Shown here: positions 36,201 to 48,200 of the stretch, piece by piece
Numbering within the stretch: the stretch's first letter is position 1
Layout: each line of letters begins with the position of its first letter
Assembly: GCF_001613345.1 (NCBI RefSeq)
Contig: NZ_BDCE01000048.1
Span: 1 to 64,000 of the forward strand
Origin: Nocardia uniformis NBRC 13702
GTDB taxonomy: Bacteria > Actinomycetota > Actinomycetes > Mycobacteriales > Mycobacteriaceae
Direction: 5' to 3'
DNA length: 64,000 nt
Position numbers and translations under genes: made by a program
Notes under the pieces: model-generated
Seen by the model: only the letters and a program-made list of their open reading frames with translations
The model's database searches: none
What the model was told of the DNA's origin: nothing

Positions 36201-39200
36201 AAGACATTGGCGGCCGCGTAATTGGCCTGTCCCGCCGCCAACACCAATCCGCCGGCCGAGGCCACCATGACGAACAGCGATAGCGGCAGGTCCCGGGTGA
36301 GTTCGTGGAGGTGCCACGCCGCATCCACCTTGGGCCGGAACACAGTATCGATCCGCTGTGCGGTCATCGACGCGAGCACGGAATTGTCCGCGGTTCCTGC
36401 CGCATGAACGACACCGGTGAGCGGATGAGCCTCCGGCAGGTCCGCGAGCAGTGCCGCGAGAGCGTCGCGGTCGGAGACGTCGCATGCGGTGACGGTGACT
36501 TCCGCACCGAGCTGCACCAATTCGTCGCGCAATTCGACCGCGCCGGGCGCGTCGAGCCCGCGCCGTGAGGTCAGCACCACATGGGGCACACCGTATTCGA
36601 CGATCAGATGCCGAGCGATGACCGCGCCCAAACCGCCGGTACCGCCGGTGACCAGTACGGTTCCCGGCTTCGTCAGCGTGATCGGCGCCCCGGCCGCACG
36701 CGGACTCAGGCGGGGCACGAGCACGGCGGCGCCACGCAAGGCGGCTTCCGGTTCGGACCCGAGGGCGCCGACCGCCTGCACGAGCGCGGCGGAATCGCCG
36801 TAGGCATCGATGTCGAGCAGTTGGAAACGATCCGGGTTCTCGGCCTGAGCGGCGCGGACCAGGCCCCACACCGGGGCCTGCGCCAGATCGATCCGATCCG
36901 AATCGTGCACCGAGACCGCTCGTTCGGTGACTATCACCAAACGGGTATCGCTGAGCCGCGGTTCCGCCAGCCAGGCTTGCAGCGTGGCGAGCACGCCGAC
37001 GGTTACCGCTCGCGCCGCCTGCGGCACCGCACGGGGGGTGGGCCCGAAGGGCAGAGGGGTGGGAATAGCACTGTCGTCGCGGGGGCATGCAAACACGACG
37101 ATTTCCGGGGCGACGGCGTCGCCGCTGGAGTCCAGATCGGCGATCAAGGCCGCCAGATCCGCGTGGCCGTCGCCTCCGAGTAGCACCACCTGCGCGGGGT
37201 CGATCGTGGCAGGGGTCTGGGTCGTGGGCGTCCACCCGATCCCGAACAGTGCGTCAGGCATTCGGCCCGCACCCAACTGTTCCACCGATACCGGACGGGA
37301 GACCAAAGAGCCTACCGAGAGGACGGGGTGGCCCGCGGTGTCGGCGATCTGTATCGAGAAGCGTTCGTCCGCACCGACGATCCGCACCCGGACGGCTGCG
37401 GCGCCGGAGGCGTGGAGCACGACCCGGTTCCAGCTGAACGGCAGGGCTGGAGCTCCCTCGCGACCACCTCGAATGCTGTGCACGATGAATGCGTGCATGG
37501 CCGCATCGAACAGTGCCGGATGGAGGCCGTATCCCTGCGCGGCCTCCGGATTCGGCAACGCGACCTCGGCGAACAACTCGTCACCGCGCTGCCACATCGC
37601 TTGTAGCCCTTGGAAGTACGGGCCATACCCGTATCCGATATCCAGCAATTCGTCGTAGGCGCCCGCCACCGCTATCGACTCGGCGCCCGCCGGAGGCCAG
37701 GTGGCGAAATCGAAGTCGGATCCTCCGTCCTCGGCTACGAGCGCGCCCTCCGCGTGCCTTGTCCACTCGGCTTGTCCGGGTTGACGGGAGTGGATGGTCA
37801 GGCGTCGTCGACCATTGTCGTCGGCGGCGCCGACGACAACCTGCACGGCGACGCTGCCCTGGGCCAGCAGGGTCAAAGGCGCGTGCAGGACGAGTTCATC
37901 GACTACCCCGCAGCCGACCAGACTGCCGACGTGCGAAGCCAATTCGACGAATCCGGTGCCCGGCAGCAGCACGGTACCGAGCACGCTGTGGTCGGCGAGC
38001 CATTCGATCGAATCGATCGACCACCGGCCGGTGAAGCTCACGCCGCCGGAATCAGGCTGCGGCACAACAGCACCCAGCAGCGGATGATCGGCGGGTTCCA
38101 AGCCCGCCGCGTCCGCGCCGGGGAATTCATCCGCCAACCACGTCGTTGCCAGGTGTTTCTTCGCGTCGAGCCAGTAGCGGTCGTGCTGGAAGGCGTAGGT
38201 GGGCAGATCGATGCGCTCGGCACTGGCGGTCGAATAGAACTCCGCCCAGTTCACCGCGGCACCGGACACGAACACCTTCGCCACCGCCGTGATCGCCGTG
38301 GCGGTGGTGGCGTCGTCGCGGCGTGCCACGGCGACGGCGACCAGCTGGGCGGCGTCGACACCGGGGAGCACGTCGACAGTACGAGCGACCATCGGCGTCA
38401 ATACGGCATCGGGTCCGAGCTCGACGAATCGCGAGACACCGGAAACCGCCATCGTGGTCACCGCGTCGGCGAACCGCACCGGTTCCCGCACCTGCCGGAC
38501 CCAGTAGCCCGGGTTCGACATCTCATCGGTCACGCGAGCACCGGACACCGTCGATACCAAGGGAATCGACGGCACGTCGAAACTCACACCGGCGATGGCG
38601 GCGGCGAACTCCGCCAGCATCGGTTCCATCAATACGGAATGGAAAGCGTGCGACACCCGCAAACGGTGTGTCCGCCAACCCTTCTCGGCGCACGCCTCGG
38701 CCACCGCTTCGACGGCGGTACCGACTCCCGAGATCACGACCGACGACGGACTGTTCACCGCGGCAATCGAGACACCGTCACCGAGTAGCGGCAGCACATC
38801 GGACTCCGCGGCGCCGATGGCGATCATCGCGCCCTCGGCGGGCAGGGCCTGCATCAAGCGCCCGCGTGCGGCGACCAGCACGCACGCATCCGACAGGGAC
38901 ATCACACCGGCGATATGGGCGGCGGCGACCTCGCCGATCGAGTGGCCGGCCACGAAATCGGGCCGCACTCCCCATGATTCGAGCATCCGGTACAGCGCCA
39001 CTTCGAAGGCGAACAGCCCGGCTTGGGTGAACACCGTCCGGTCGATCGCTGCGGAGGAACTCAGAGCGTCGATCAACGAGCCGGATTCGCCCAGCAGCCG
39101 ATCCAGCTCCGCGACAACCGCATCGAATACCTCCGCGAACACTGGAGATGCGCGCAGCGCCGCTGCCATACCGGCCCACTGCGAGCCCTGTCCCGAGAAG

Positions 39201-42200
39201 ACGAACCCGGTCGAACCCGGTACGACGCGACCCGAAATCACACCCGGTGCCGCCGTACCGGCGGCCAGCGCGCGCACCCCGGCGAGCAGGTCGTCGGCGG
39301 TATCGGCGAGGACCACCGCGCGATGATCGAAAACACTTCGGGTGGCCAGCGAATGCCCCACATCGACCGGCTCGTACTCGTACCCCGCCACTTCCGATGA
39401 CAGGCGCGCGGCTTGGGCCGTCAGGGCGGTGGCGCTGTGCGCCGAGACCACCCATGGCAAGACATCGGCGCCTGTACCTCGGCCCGTCGTGGGGGAGGCG
39501 GACGTAGTCCGCTCCCGAGGTGGCTGTTCGAGGATGATGTGGGCGTTGGTGCCGCTGATGCCGAACGACGACACGCCTGCGCGGCGCGGACGATCGACTT
39601 CCGGCCACACGATCGGTTCGGTCAGCAGCCGTACCTCGCCTGCGGACCAGTCGACCTTGGTCGAGGGCTGGTCCACATGCAGGGTGCGCGGCAACGTTCC
39701 GTGGCGCATCGCCATGACCATCTTGATCACGCCGCCCACGCCCGCGGCGGCCTGCGCGTGTCCGATGTTCGATTTCAGCGAACCGAGCCACAGCGGCCGT
39801 TCCGGCACCCGATCGCGGCCATAGGTCGCGAGAATGGCCTCGGCCTCGATCGGATCGCCCAAAGTCGTTCCGGTGCCGTGGCCTTCGACGACGTCCACCT
39901 CGTCCGGCGCTACTCCGGCGTTGGCGAGCGCCTGGCGAATCACCCGGCGTTGCGATGGACCATTGGGCGCGGTCAAACCGTTCGAGGCGCCGTCCTGATT
40001 CACCGCCGAGCCCGAGACCACGGCCACGATGTGGTGGCCGTTGCGTTGCGCATCGGAGAGTCGTTCCAACACCAGCACACCCGCGCCCTCGGACCAGGCG
40101 ACACCGTCGGCGGAATCGGCGAAGGACCGGCTGCGGCCATCGGGTGACAGACCCCGCTGCCTGGAGAACTCGACGAAGGTCTCCGGGCTGGCCATCACCG
40201 TCACGCCGCCGGCCAGCGCCAGATCGCATTCACCCGAGCGCAGTGACTGCGCGGCCTGATGCATGGCTACCAGCGATGAGGAACACGCGGTGTCGACGGT
40301 GATCGACGGCCCCTCGAGACCGAAGGTGTAGGAGACCCGGCCGGAGGCGACGGAACCGGTAGCCGAGTTGTTGGGGTAGTCGTGGTACATCATGCCGACC
40401 CACACGCCAGTTGAGCTGCCGCGCAGGGTCGCCGGGTCGATTCCGGCGCGTTCGAAGGCCTCCCATGAGGTTTCGAGCAGCAGGAACTGCTGTGGATCCA
40501 TGGTGGCCGCTTCGTTCGGGCTGATGCCGAAGAACGCGGGATCGAATTCGCCTGCGGTGTGCAGGAATCCGCCGGATCGCGTGTAGGAGCGGTTGGGCTG
40601 TTCACCGGTCGGGTCGTAGATGCGCTCGATGTCCCAGCCACGGTTGGTCGGGAAGTCGGAGGAGGCGTCGACACCGTCGGATACCAACCGCCAGAGGTCT
40701 TCCGGCGATTCGACACCGCCGGGATACCGGCAGCCCATTCCGACGATCACGATCGGGTCGTCGTCGACCGATTTGGTGGCCGTGACCGTGAAGCTTTCGC
40801 CGACCCCCGACAGCTCGTCGGCGATATACGCCGCCAGCGCCTGTGGTGTCGGATAGTCGAAGACGACAGCGGCGGAAAGCGCCACTCCGGTGGCGGCTTT
40901 CAACCGATTGCGCAGTTCTACGGCGCTGAGTGAGTCGAACCCCAGATCTTGGAACGCGCGATCGGGTTCGATGGTCGCAGCACCGCCGGTGCCCAGTACC
41001 GCGGCGACCTCGGCGCGCACGGCATCGAATACCGCCTGACGTCGGTTTGCGTAGTCCAGCACTGAAAGCCGCTGAGCAGGTGCGGAAGCCGCGCGCCGGG
41101 CAACCCGTCGGCTCGCCGGAACCAGGTCGCGCAGGACCGGCGGCAGCAGCCCGGTCTCGAGCCCGGCTCGCAGCGCGGCGGTGTCGAGCGCCGCGATCAC
41201 CGCGAACGTCGCATCCGCCGCGATCGCCGCCCGCCATCCCGACAGGGCTTGCTGCTCCGGCAGCGGGCTGAGTCCGCTGCGACCGAGACGGGCCGAGTCG
41301 GCCGCGGTCAATTGGCCGGCCATACCACCGGCGCTCGCCCACGGACCCCACGCCAGCGACTGCCCCGGCAGTCCCTGCGCCCTGCGGTGTGCGACGAGTG
41401 CGTCGAGGAAGGTGTTGGCGGCAGCGTAGTTGCCCTGCCCAGGGCCGCCGACCGTTCCCGAAATCGACGAGAACACCACGAACGCCGCCAGATTCGACGC
41501 TGCCGTCGCCTCGTGCAGATGCCACGCGGCATCCACCTTCGGCGCCAGGACGGTATCGATCTGCTCCTGCGTCAATGAATCGATCGTGGCATCGTCGAGC
41601 ACGCCTGCGGCATGGATGACCGCAGTCAGCGGCCATTGCGCCGGGCACTCGCCCACTGCGGCGGTGAGGGCTTGGGCGTCGGTGACATCACACGCCACCA
41701 CACCCACCTGTGTCTTTCCCGCCCCCCTGCCCTTCGGGCCCGCCCCCCTTGCGCCCAGCTGCTCCAATTCCGCGGTCAGCGCGGCCACACCCTCGGCGTG
41801 CGGACCGCGACGACTGACCAGAAGCACCGACGGTACGTCGTATTCGGCTACCACGTGCCGGGCGACGATCGCTCCCAATCCGCCTGTGCCGCCGGTGATC
41901 AACACCGTTCCGGTGCCGAAGGGATGCGGATCCGCCGGTCCCGATGCGACGGGTGCGGACCGGGTGAGCCGGGCGGTGTGCAATACGCCGTCACGCACGA
42001 CCACCTGCGGCTCGCCGACCGCCGTGATGGCGGTGGCCAGGGGTGTATCGATGTCGATGTCGGTGTCCACGAGCACAATTCGGCCGGGATCCTCGGCCTG
42101 TGCCGAGCGCACCAGGCCCCACACCGCGGCGCCCGCGAGATCATGCGGATTCTCACCGGGTAGCGACACCGCGCCCCGCGTGGCGATGAGCAGTGTGGAA

Positions 42201-45200
42201 GTGCCGGACTGGTCTGCGCTCCGCCAGCGCCGCACGATGTCGAGGATTCGCGCGACCTCGGTGTGGGTGGCGGCCACGACATCGGAATCCGTTTCCTGCC
42301 AGCCCGTTCCGGCTTCGGCCACGACGACGGCCGGTATCGCGCCGTCGAGCGCCTCCCAGCGCATCACCTCCACGAGCTTGTCGGGCACGGACGTGGCTGT
42401 GTCTGCTTGTGGTGATGGGGCTGGTGACCAGATCAGGTCCAGCACCGGAGCAGACGAGTGCTCCGCGGTGGCGGCGGCGAACTGTGCGATCGGAATACTG
42501 CGCGGCGTCACCGATCCGGTCAAGACCGACCGCCCGTGCTCGTCGTCGACCGAGACCGCCACCGCCGACCCGCGGGGGGTGAGGCGCACCCGCAGCACCG
42601 ACCCCGCGGTCGCCGACATCGAGACCGAGTCCCAGGCGAACGGCAAGGCGATATGCCCGCCCTCGACGGTGAACGCGGATTCCGGTGCCCCCGCGTCGCT
42701 TTCCAGCGCGCCCACCAGATGCCCCGCGTGCAGCGCGGCGTCCAGCAGCGCCGGGTGGATGGCGTATCCGTCGGAAGGTGCGTCGTCATAGCCGATTTCG
42801 GCGATGACGTCCTCGCCGCGCCGCCACAGCGCGCGAACACCCTGGAAGGCCGGCCCGTATTCATAGCCGCGTTTGAACAGGCTGGTGTATCCCGCCGCGA
42901 CGTCGAATTCGGTTGCGCCCGTCGGCGGCCACTCACCGATATCTGTGCGCACAGCGTCGTCGGTCGCGGTCAGCCGACCGCGCGCATGCAGCGTCCACCG
43001 TTCGTCCTCGAGATTCTCCTCGCAGGAGTAGATGGAGACAGACCTCGACGCGTGGCCGGTGCCTCCGATGACCACCTGAATGCGCGTGCCGCCGTTCGCA
43101 GGCAGTACCAGCGGCGCCTGCAGGGTCAGTTCTTCGAGGACGGTGCAGTCGACGGCACGCCCTGCGGACACCGCGAGTTCGGCGAATCCGGTCCCCGGGA
43201 AAATCGCGGCCCCGGCAATGACGTGATCGGCGAGCCACGGCTGGGTCGCGATCGATAGCCGACCGGTCACCAGCACCTCACCCGACTCCGGCGCCGAGAC
43301 GGTCGCTCCCAGGAGTGGGTGGTCGACCGCGTGCAAACCCGCGTACTCGACCCCCGCGTCGGCCCGGGCGAACTCGAGCCAGTACCGCCGCCGCTCGAAT
43401 GCATAGGTGGGCAACGGCACTCGCGAGACCGGGCGCCGATCGAAGTAACCCGCCCAGTCGACCTCGACACCGGCGACATGCGCCTGCGTCAGACAGGTCA
43501 TGAGCTGTGCCACCTCGGGTCGGCCGCGGCGTGCGACGGCCAAGGCCGAGGAATCCTGTTCGACCTCGGCGTCCAGGCCTTGGCGAACCATCGCCGTCAG
43601 GACCGCGTCGGGGCCGAGCTCCACGAATCGACGGACGCCCGAGGCCGCCAGCGTGGCGACCCCGTCGGCGAAACGCACCGCTTCGCGCACCTGGCGTACC
43701 CAGTAGTCGGGTTCGCGCACCTCGTCACCGGCGAGCCCGCCGGAGACGCTGGAGATCAATCGAATTCGCGGTTCGTGATAGGTCACCGACCGAGCCGCTT
43801 CGGCGAACTCGGCGAGCATCGGGTCCATCAAATGCGAGTGGAACGCGTGGGAGACCCGAAGACGCGATGTCTTCCAGCCGCGCTCGGCGCATCCCACGGC
43901 GAGCATCGCGATCGCATCCTCGTCACCGGATACGACCACGGAGAACGGGGAATTCACGGCGGCGAAGGAGAGCTGTCCCGTGTCGGCCAGCAAAGCCGAG
44001 ACCTCATGCTCCGCGGCGGCGACCGCCAGCATGGCGCCACCGGCGGGCAACCAGCCCATCAACCGACCACGCGCCGCGACGAGTCGGCAGGCGTCGGGAA
44101 GTGTCCACAGTCCGGCAAGGTGAGCCGCCGCCAGCTCGCCGATCGAGTGCCCGATCAGGAATTCGGGGGTAACTCCGAACGATTCGAGCAGTCGGAACAG
44201 CGCCACCTCGTACGCGAACAGCGCGGGCTGCGTGATCTCCGTGCGGTCCAGTGCCTCGGTGTCGTTCGAACCGGCACCGCGACCGGTGAACATCAACTCC
44301 CGCAGGGGAGCGTCGACCAGCGGATCGAGTTGTGCGCAGACCTCGTCCAATGCGGTCGTGAAAACCGGGAATGCCTCGTACAGTTCGCGGCCCATACCCA
44401 CCTGCTGAGCACCTTGACCGGTACACAGGAAGGCGGTCGGCCGCGTTCGGCTCCGGCTCAGGGCGACGCCGTATGCGGTGCCGCCCTCGGCCAATGCGGA
44501 CAAGGCGGCGTGCGCCTGGTCCATATCATCGGCGACGATCGCGGCTCGCCACTCGAAGTGGGAGCGGCTCGACACCAGCGAATAGGCGATATCGTCGAGC
44601 GACGGCCCGGGGTGCTCGGCGAGCCACAGCGACAGCGCCTCGGCTTGCGTCCGCAGGCCGGTCTCGGTTTTCGCCGACAACATCAGCGGCGCCGCCGATA
44701 CCGGTGCCACCTGAGGCGACCGGCCGTCAGGCGCCGCCGGTGTCCGCGGAGCTTCTTCGATGATCGCGTGGGCATTGGTGCCACTGACACCGAACGACGA
44801 GACACCTGCGCGGCGCACCGCGCCTCCGGCGGGCCATGGCTCCGGTTGGGTCAGCAATCGCACCGCGCCGGAGGACCAATCCACGTGTGGCGAAGCGGTT
44901 TCGGCATGCAGCGTCGGCGGCAGCGTTTCGTTGCGCAGCGCCTGCACCATCTTGATCACGCCACCGACACCGGCCGCCGCGACCGTATGCCCGATATTCG
45001 ATTTGATCGAGCCGATGCGCAGGGGCTCGCGCTCGCCACGATCCTGCCCGTAGGCGGCGATCAGCGCATGCGCCTCGATCGGGTCGCCGAGCGGCGTACC
45101 CGTTCCGTGCGCTTCGACCGCGTCCACGTCGGCCGCGGTGATACCCGCATTGGCCAGGGCCTGGGCGATGACACGTTCCTGTGCGGGACCGTTCGGCGCG

Positions 45201-48200
45201 GTAAGACCGTTGCTCGCCCCGTCCTGATTCACTGCCGTGCCGCTGACCAGCGCCAGGACTTGGTGCCCGAGTCGCCGAGCGTCGGACAGCCGCTCGAGCA
45301 CCAGCACCCCGACGCCCTCGGCGAAGCCGACACCATCGGCTCCGGCGGAGAAGGGTTTGCATCGACCATCCGGCGACAGGCCGCGCTGCCGGGCGAAATC
45401 GACGTACAGGTAGGGACTCGCGAAGACGGTCGCACCGCTGGCCATGGCCAGCGACGTATCACCCTGCCGCAGTGCCTGGCACGCGAGATGCAGTGAGACC
45501 AGCGAGGAGGAGCACGCGGTGTCCACGGTGACCGCGGGGCCTTCCAACCCGAAGGTGTAGGCGACACGTCCGGAGACGACGCTGCTGGTGGTACCGGTGA
45601 GCCGGTACCCCTCCAGTTCGCCGTTCACCCGGTCGACGTACCCGGAGAAGCCCGCACCCGCGAATACGCCGGTATCGCTGCCGCGCAACGAGAGTGGATC
45701 GATACCCGCGTGTTCGAGTGCCTCCCAGGAAGTTTCGAGCAGCAGGCGTTGCTGCGGATCCATCGCGGCCGCTTCGCTGGGGCCGATCCCGAAGAAGCCG
45801 GGATCGAATTCGGCGGCGTCGTAGAGGAATCCGCCGCGGCGGGTGTAGACGGTACCGGGCTTATCGCTGTCGGTGTCGAACAGGCGATCCAGTTCCCACT
45901 CGCGGTCGGTGGGGAAGTCCCCGGTGGCGTCGATGCGATTGGCGACGAGATCCCAGAGTTCCTCCGGTGAGGTGATTCCGCCGGGGAACCGGCAGGACAT
46001 GCCGACGATCGCGATGGGCTCATCGGCGCGTACCCGGCGGACCGGTTTCGGCGCCGGGGCACTCACCGTCGGTTCGATCCGCGTCAGGATCATCGCCGCC
46101 ACAGCCTGTGGTGTCGGGTGGTCGAACACCAGGGTGGAGGGCAGTTTCACCCCCGTCGCCCTACCGAGCCGGTTGCGGAACTCCACGCCGCCGAGGGAAT
46201 CGAATCCGATTTCGTCGAAGCGCTGATCCGGCCGAATGTCGGCCACGGATTCGTGGCCCAGTACCGCCGCGGCTTCGACCAGCACGGCCTCCAGCACTAC
46301 TTCGCCGCGCCGTGCCGCAGGTGTCTCGGCCAGTCGAGCACCGAGTGTTCCGGTCGCCGCGACGGCAGCCGGTGCCGCGGCGCGCGCCCGGCGTGGGAGG
46401 TATCCGCGGAGGACCTCGGGCACCTCGGTCTCATCGCTAGTGCGTAATGCACCGGCATCGAACCGGATCGGTGCCAGTCGCGCCGAGCTGTGCGCGAGTG
46501 CTTCGTCGAAGAGCCGCACACCCTCCGCGTCGGCGAGTGGGCTCAGTCCCAGTCGTTCCCAGCGAGCCAGCGCACCACGATCCAGTCCGCCGGTCATGCC
46601 GCTGGACTGATTCCACGGGCCCCACGCCAACGAGGTCGCCGCGAGACCGGCGTCGCGTCGGCGTTGGGCCAAGGCGTCCAGTGCGCCATTCGCCGCAGCG
46701 TAGTTCGCTTGGCCCGAGGTGCCGAGGACGGTCGCGATCGAGGAGAACACCACGAATGCCCGGACGTCTCTACCCCGAGTCAGCTCGTCCAAATGCCAGG
46801 CGCCGTCGACCTTCGGCGCCAGTACGCGCTCGACCTGTGCGTCGGTCAGTGCTGCGACGGTTCCGTCGTCGAGCACGCCGGCGGTGTGCAGCACCGCGAT
46901 CGGAGTATCGATGTCGTCGAGCAGCTTGCGCACCGCGCCGCGATCGGCCACATCACACGCAACGACCCGGGCGCGTGCCCCCAGCCGCGCCAACTCCGCG
47001 ACCAACTCGGTGGCTCCCGCCGCATCCGGGCCACTGCGCGAGGTCAATACCAGCTCGCGCACGCCGTATTCGGCAACCAGGTGCCGAGCGAACAGCGAGC
47101 CGAGGCCGCCGGTGCCGCCGGTGATCAGTACCGTCGCTCCGTCGAAGGTCGCCGACGTGGCGACGGGATCCGTTTCGGCACTGTGCGTTTCGGCCGCGAG
47201 CCGGAGCCTGGGAACCAGAACGCGGCCGTCCCGCACCGCGACCTGTGGTGCGCGGGTAGCCAGCGCGGCGGCGATCCGATCGGAGTGCACGGGGGGCGGG
47301 CCCGAAGGGCTGGGGGGTGGGAAAAGCACAGGTGCGGCGGGATCCTCGTCGATCAGTACGAATCGATCGGGATGCTCCGACTGCGCGCTGCGCAGCAGAC
47401 CCCACACCGCGGCCGCCGCCGGGTCGAGGGGTTCCCCCGGGATACCGGCCCCACCCGAAGTCACCACTACCAGCCGGGTATCGGCCAACCGATCCTGCGC
47501 GAGCCACGAGCGCAGTAGCGCCAAGGTCGAGTGCACCCGTTCCCGTACCTCGTGCGAAGCGGCACGCACTACCACGGCATGGGGAAGCTCGTCGGCGGCA
47601 ACGAGATCGGCGATCGATGAGTATCGCGTATCGAAACCGAGTGCCGTGGTCTCCGGCGTCAACAGTGCGAGGGTGGGCACGGACTCGGCGACCGCCTCGC
47701 TCGGGTTCGGATCTACCTCCCAGCGCACCTCGTACAGCGCGGCGTCGTCGGCTGACAGCGCACTGCGGAATTCCTTGACGTCGTACGGCCGCATGACCAC
47801 CGCGTCCACCGAGACAACGGGATTGCCGTCCAGGTCGACAGCTGCGACCGCCACTGCTTCCGGCCCCTGGGCGACCGCGATAACCCGTAGTGCGGACACC
47901 TCGGCGGGCCGGCCACCCGCGGTCGATGAACGGTGGAACCGAGCCCCGCCCCAGCGGAAAAGCAGTCTGCCGGTGTTCGGATCGGGGTTCCCATCACGCC
48001 AGATCAGCCGGGAGAAGGCGGCGTGCATCACCATATCGAGCAGCGCGGGATGCAGCGTGTGGCGTCCCGAATGCGTTGCGGCCGTGCTCAGGTCCGAGTT
48101 CAGGGCGATCTCGGAGAAGACAGCGTCTTCTCGCTCCCACACCTGCTGTACCCCGAGGAACGCCGGACCGTATTCGAGTCCCGCGTCCCGGGCGATCTGC

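Noticed and set aside
43319..45496. A 725-codon plus-strand frame opposite module B2
   Set aside because: Antisense shadow of a conserved PKS module, with the same composition as other shadows. Similar frames at 23653-25215 and 28219-29490 were rejected for the same reason.
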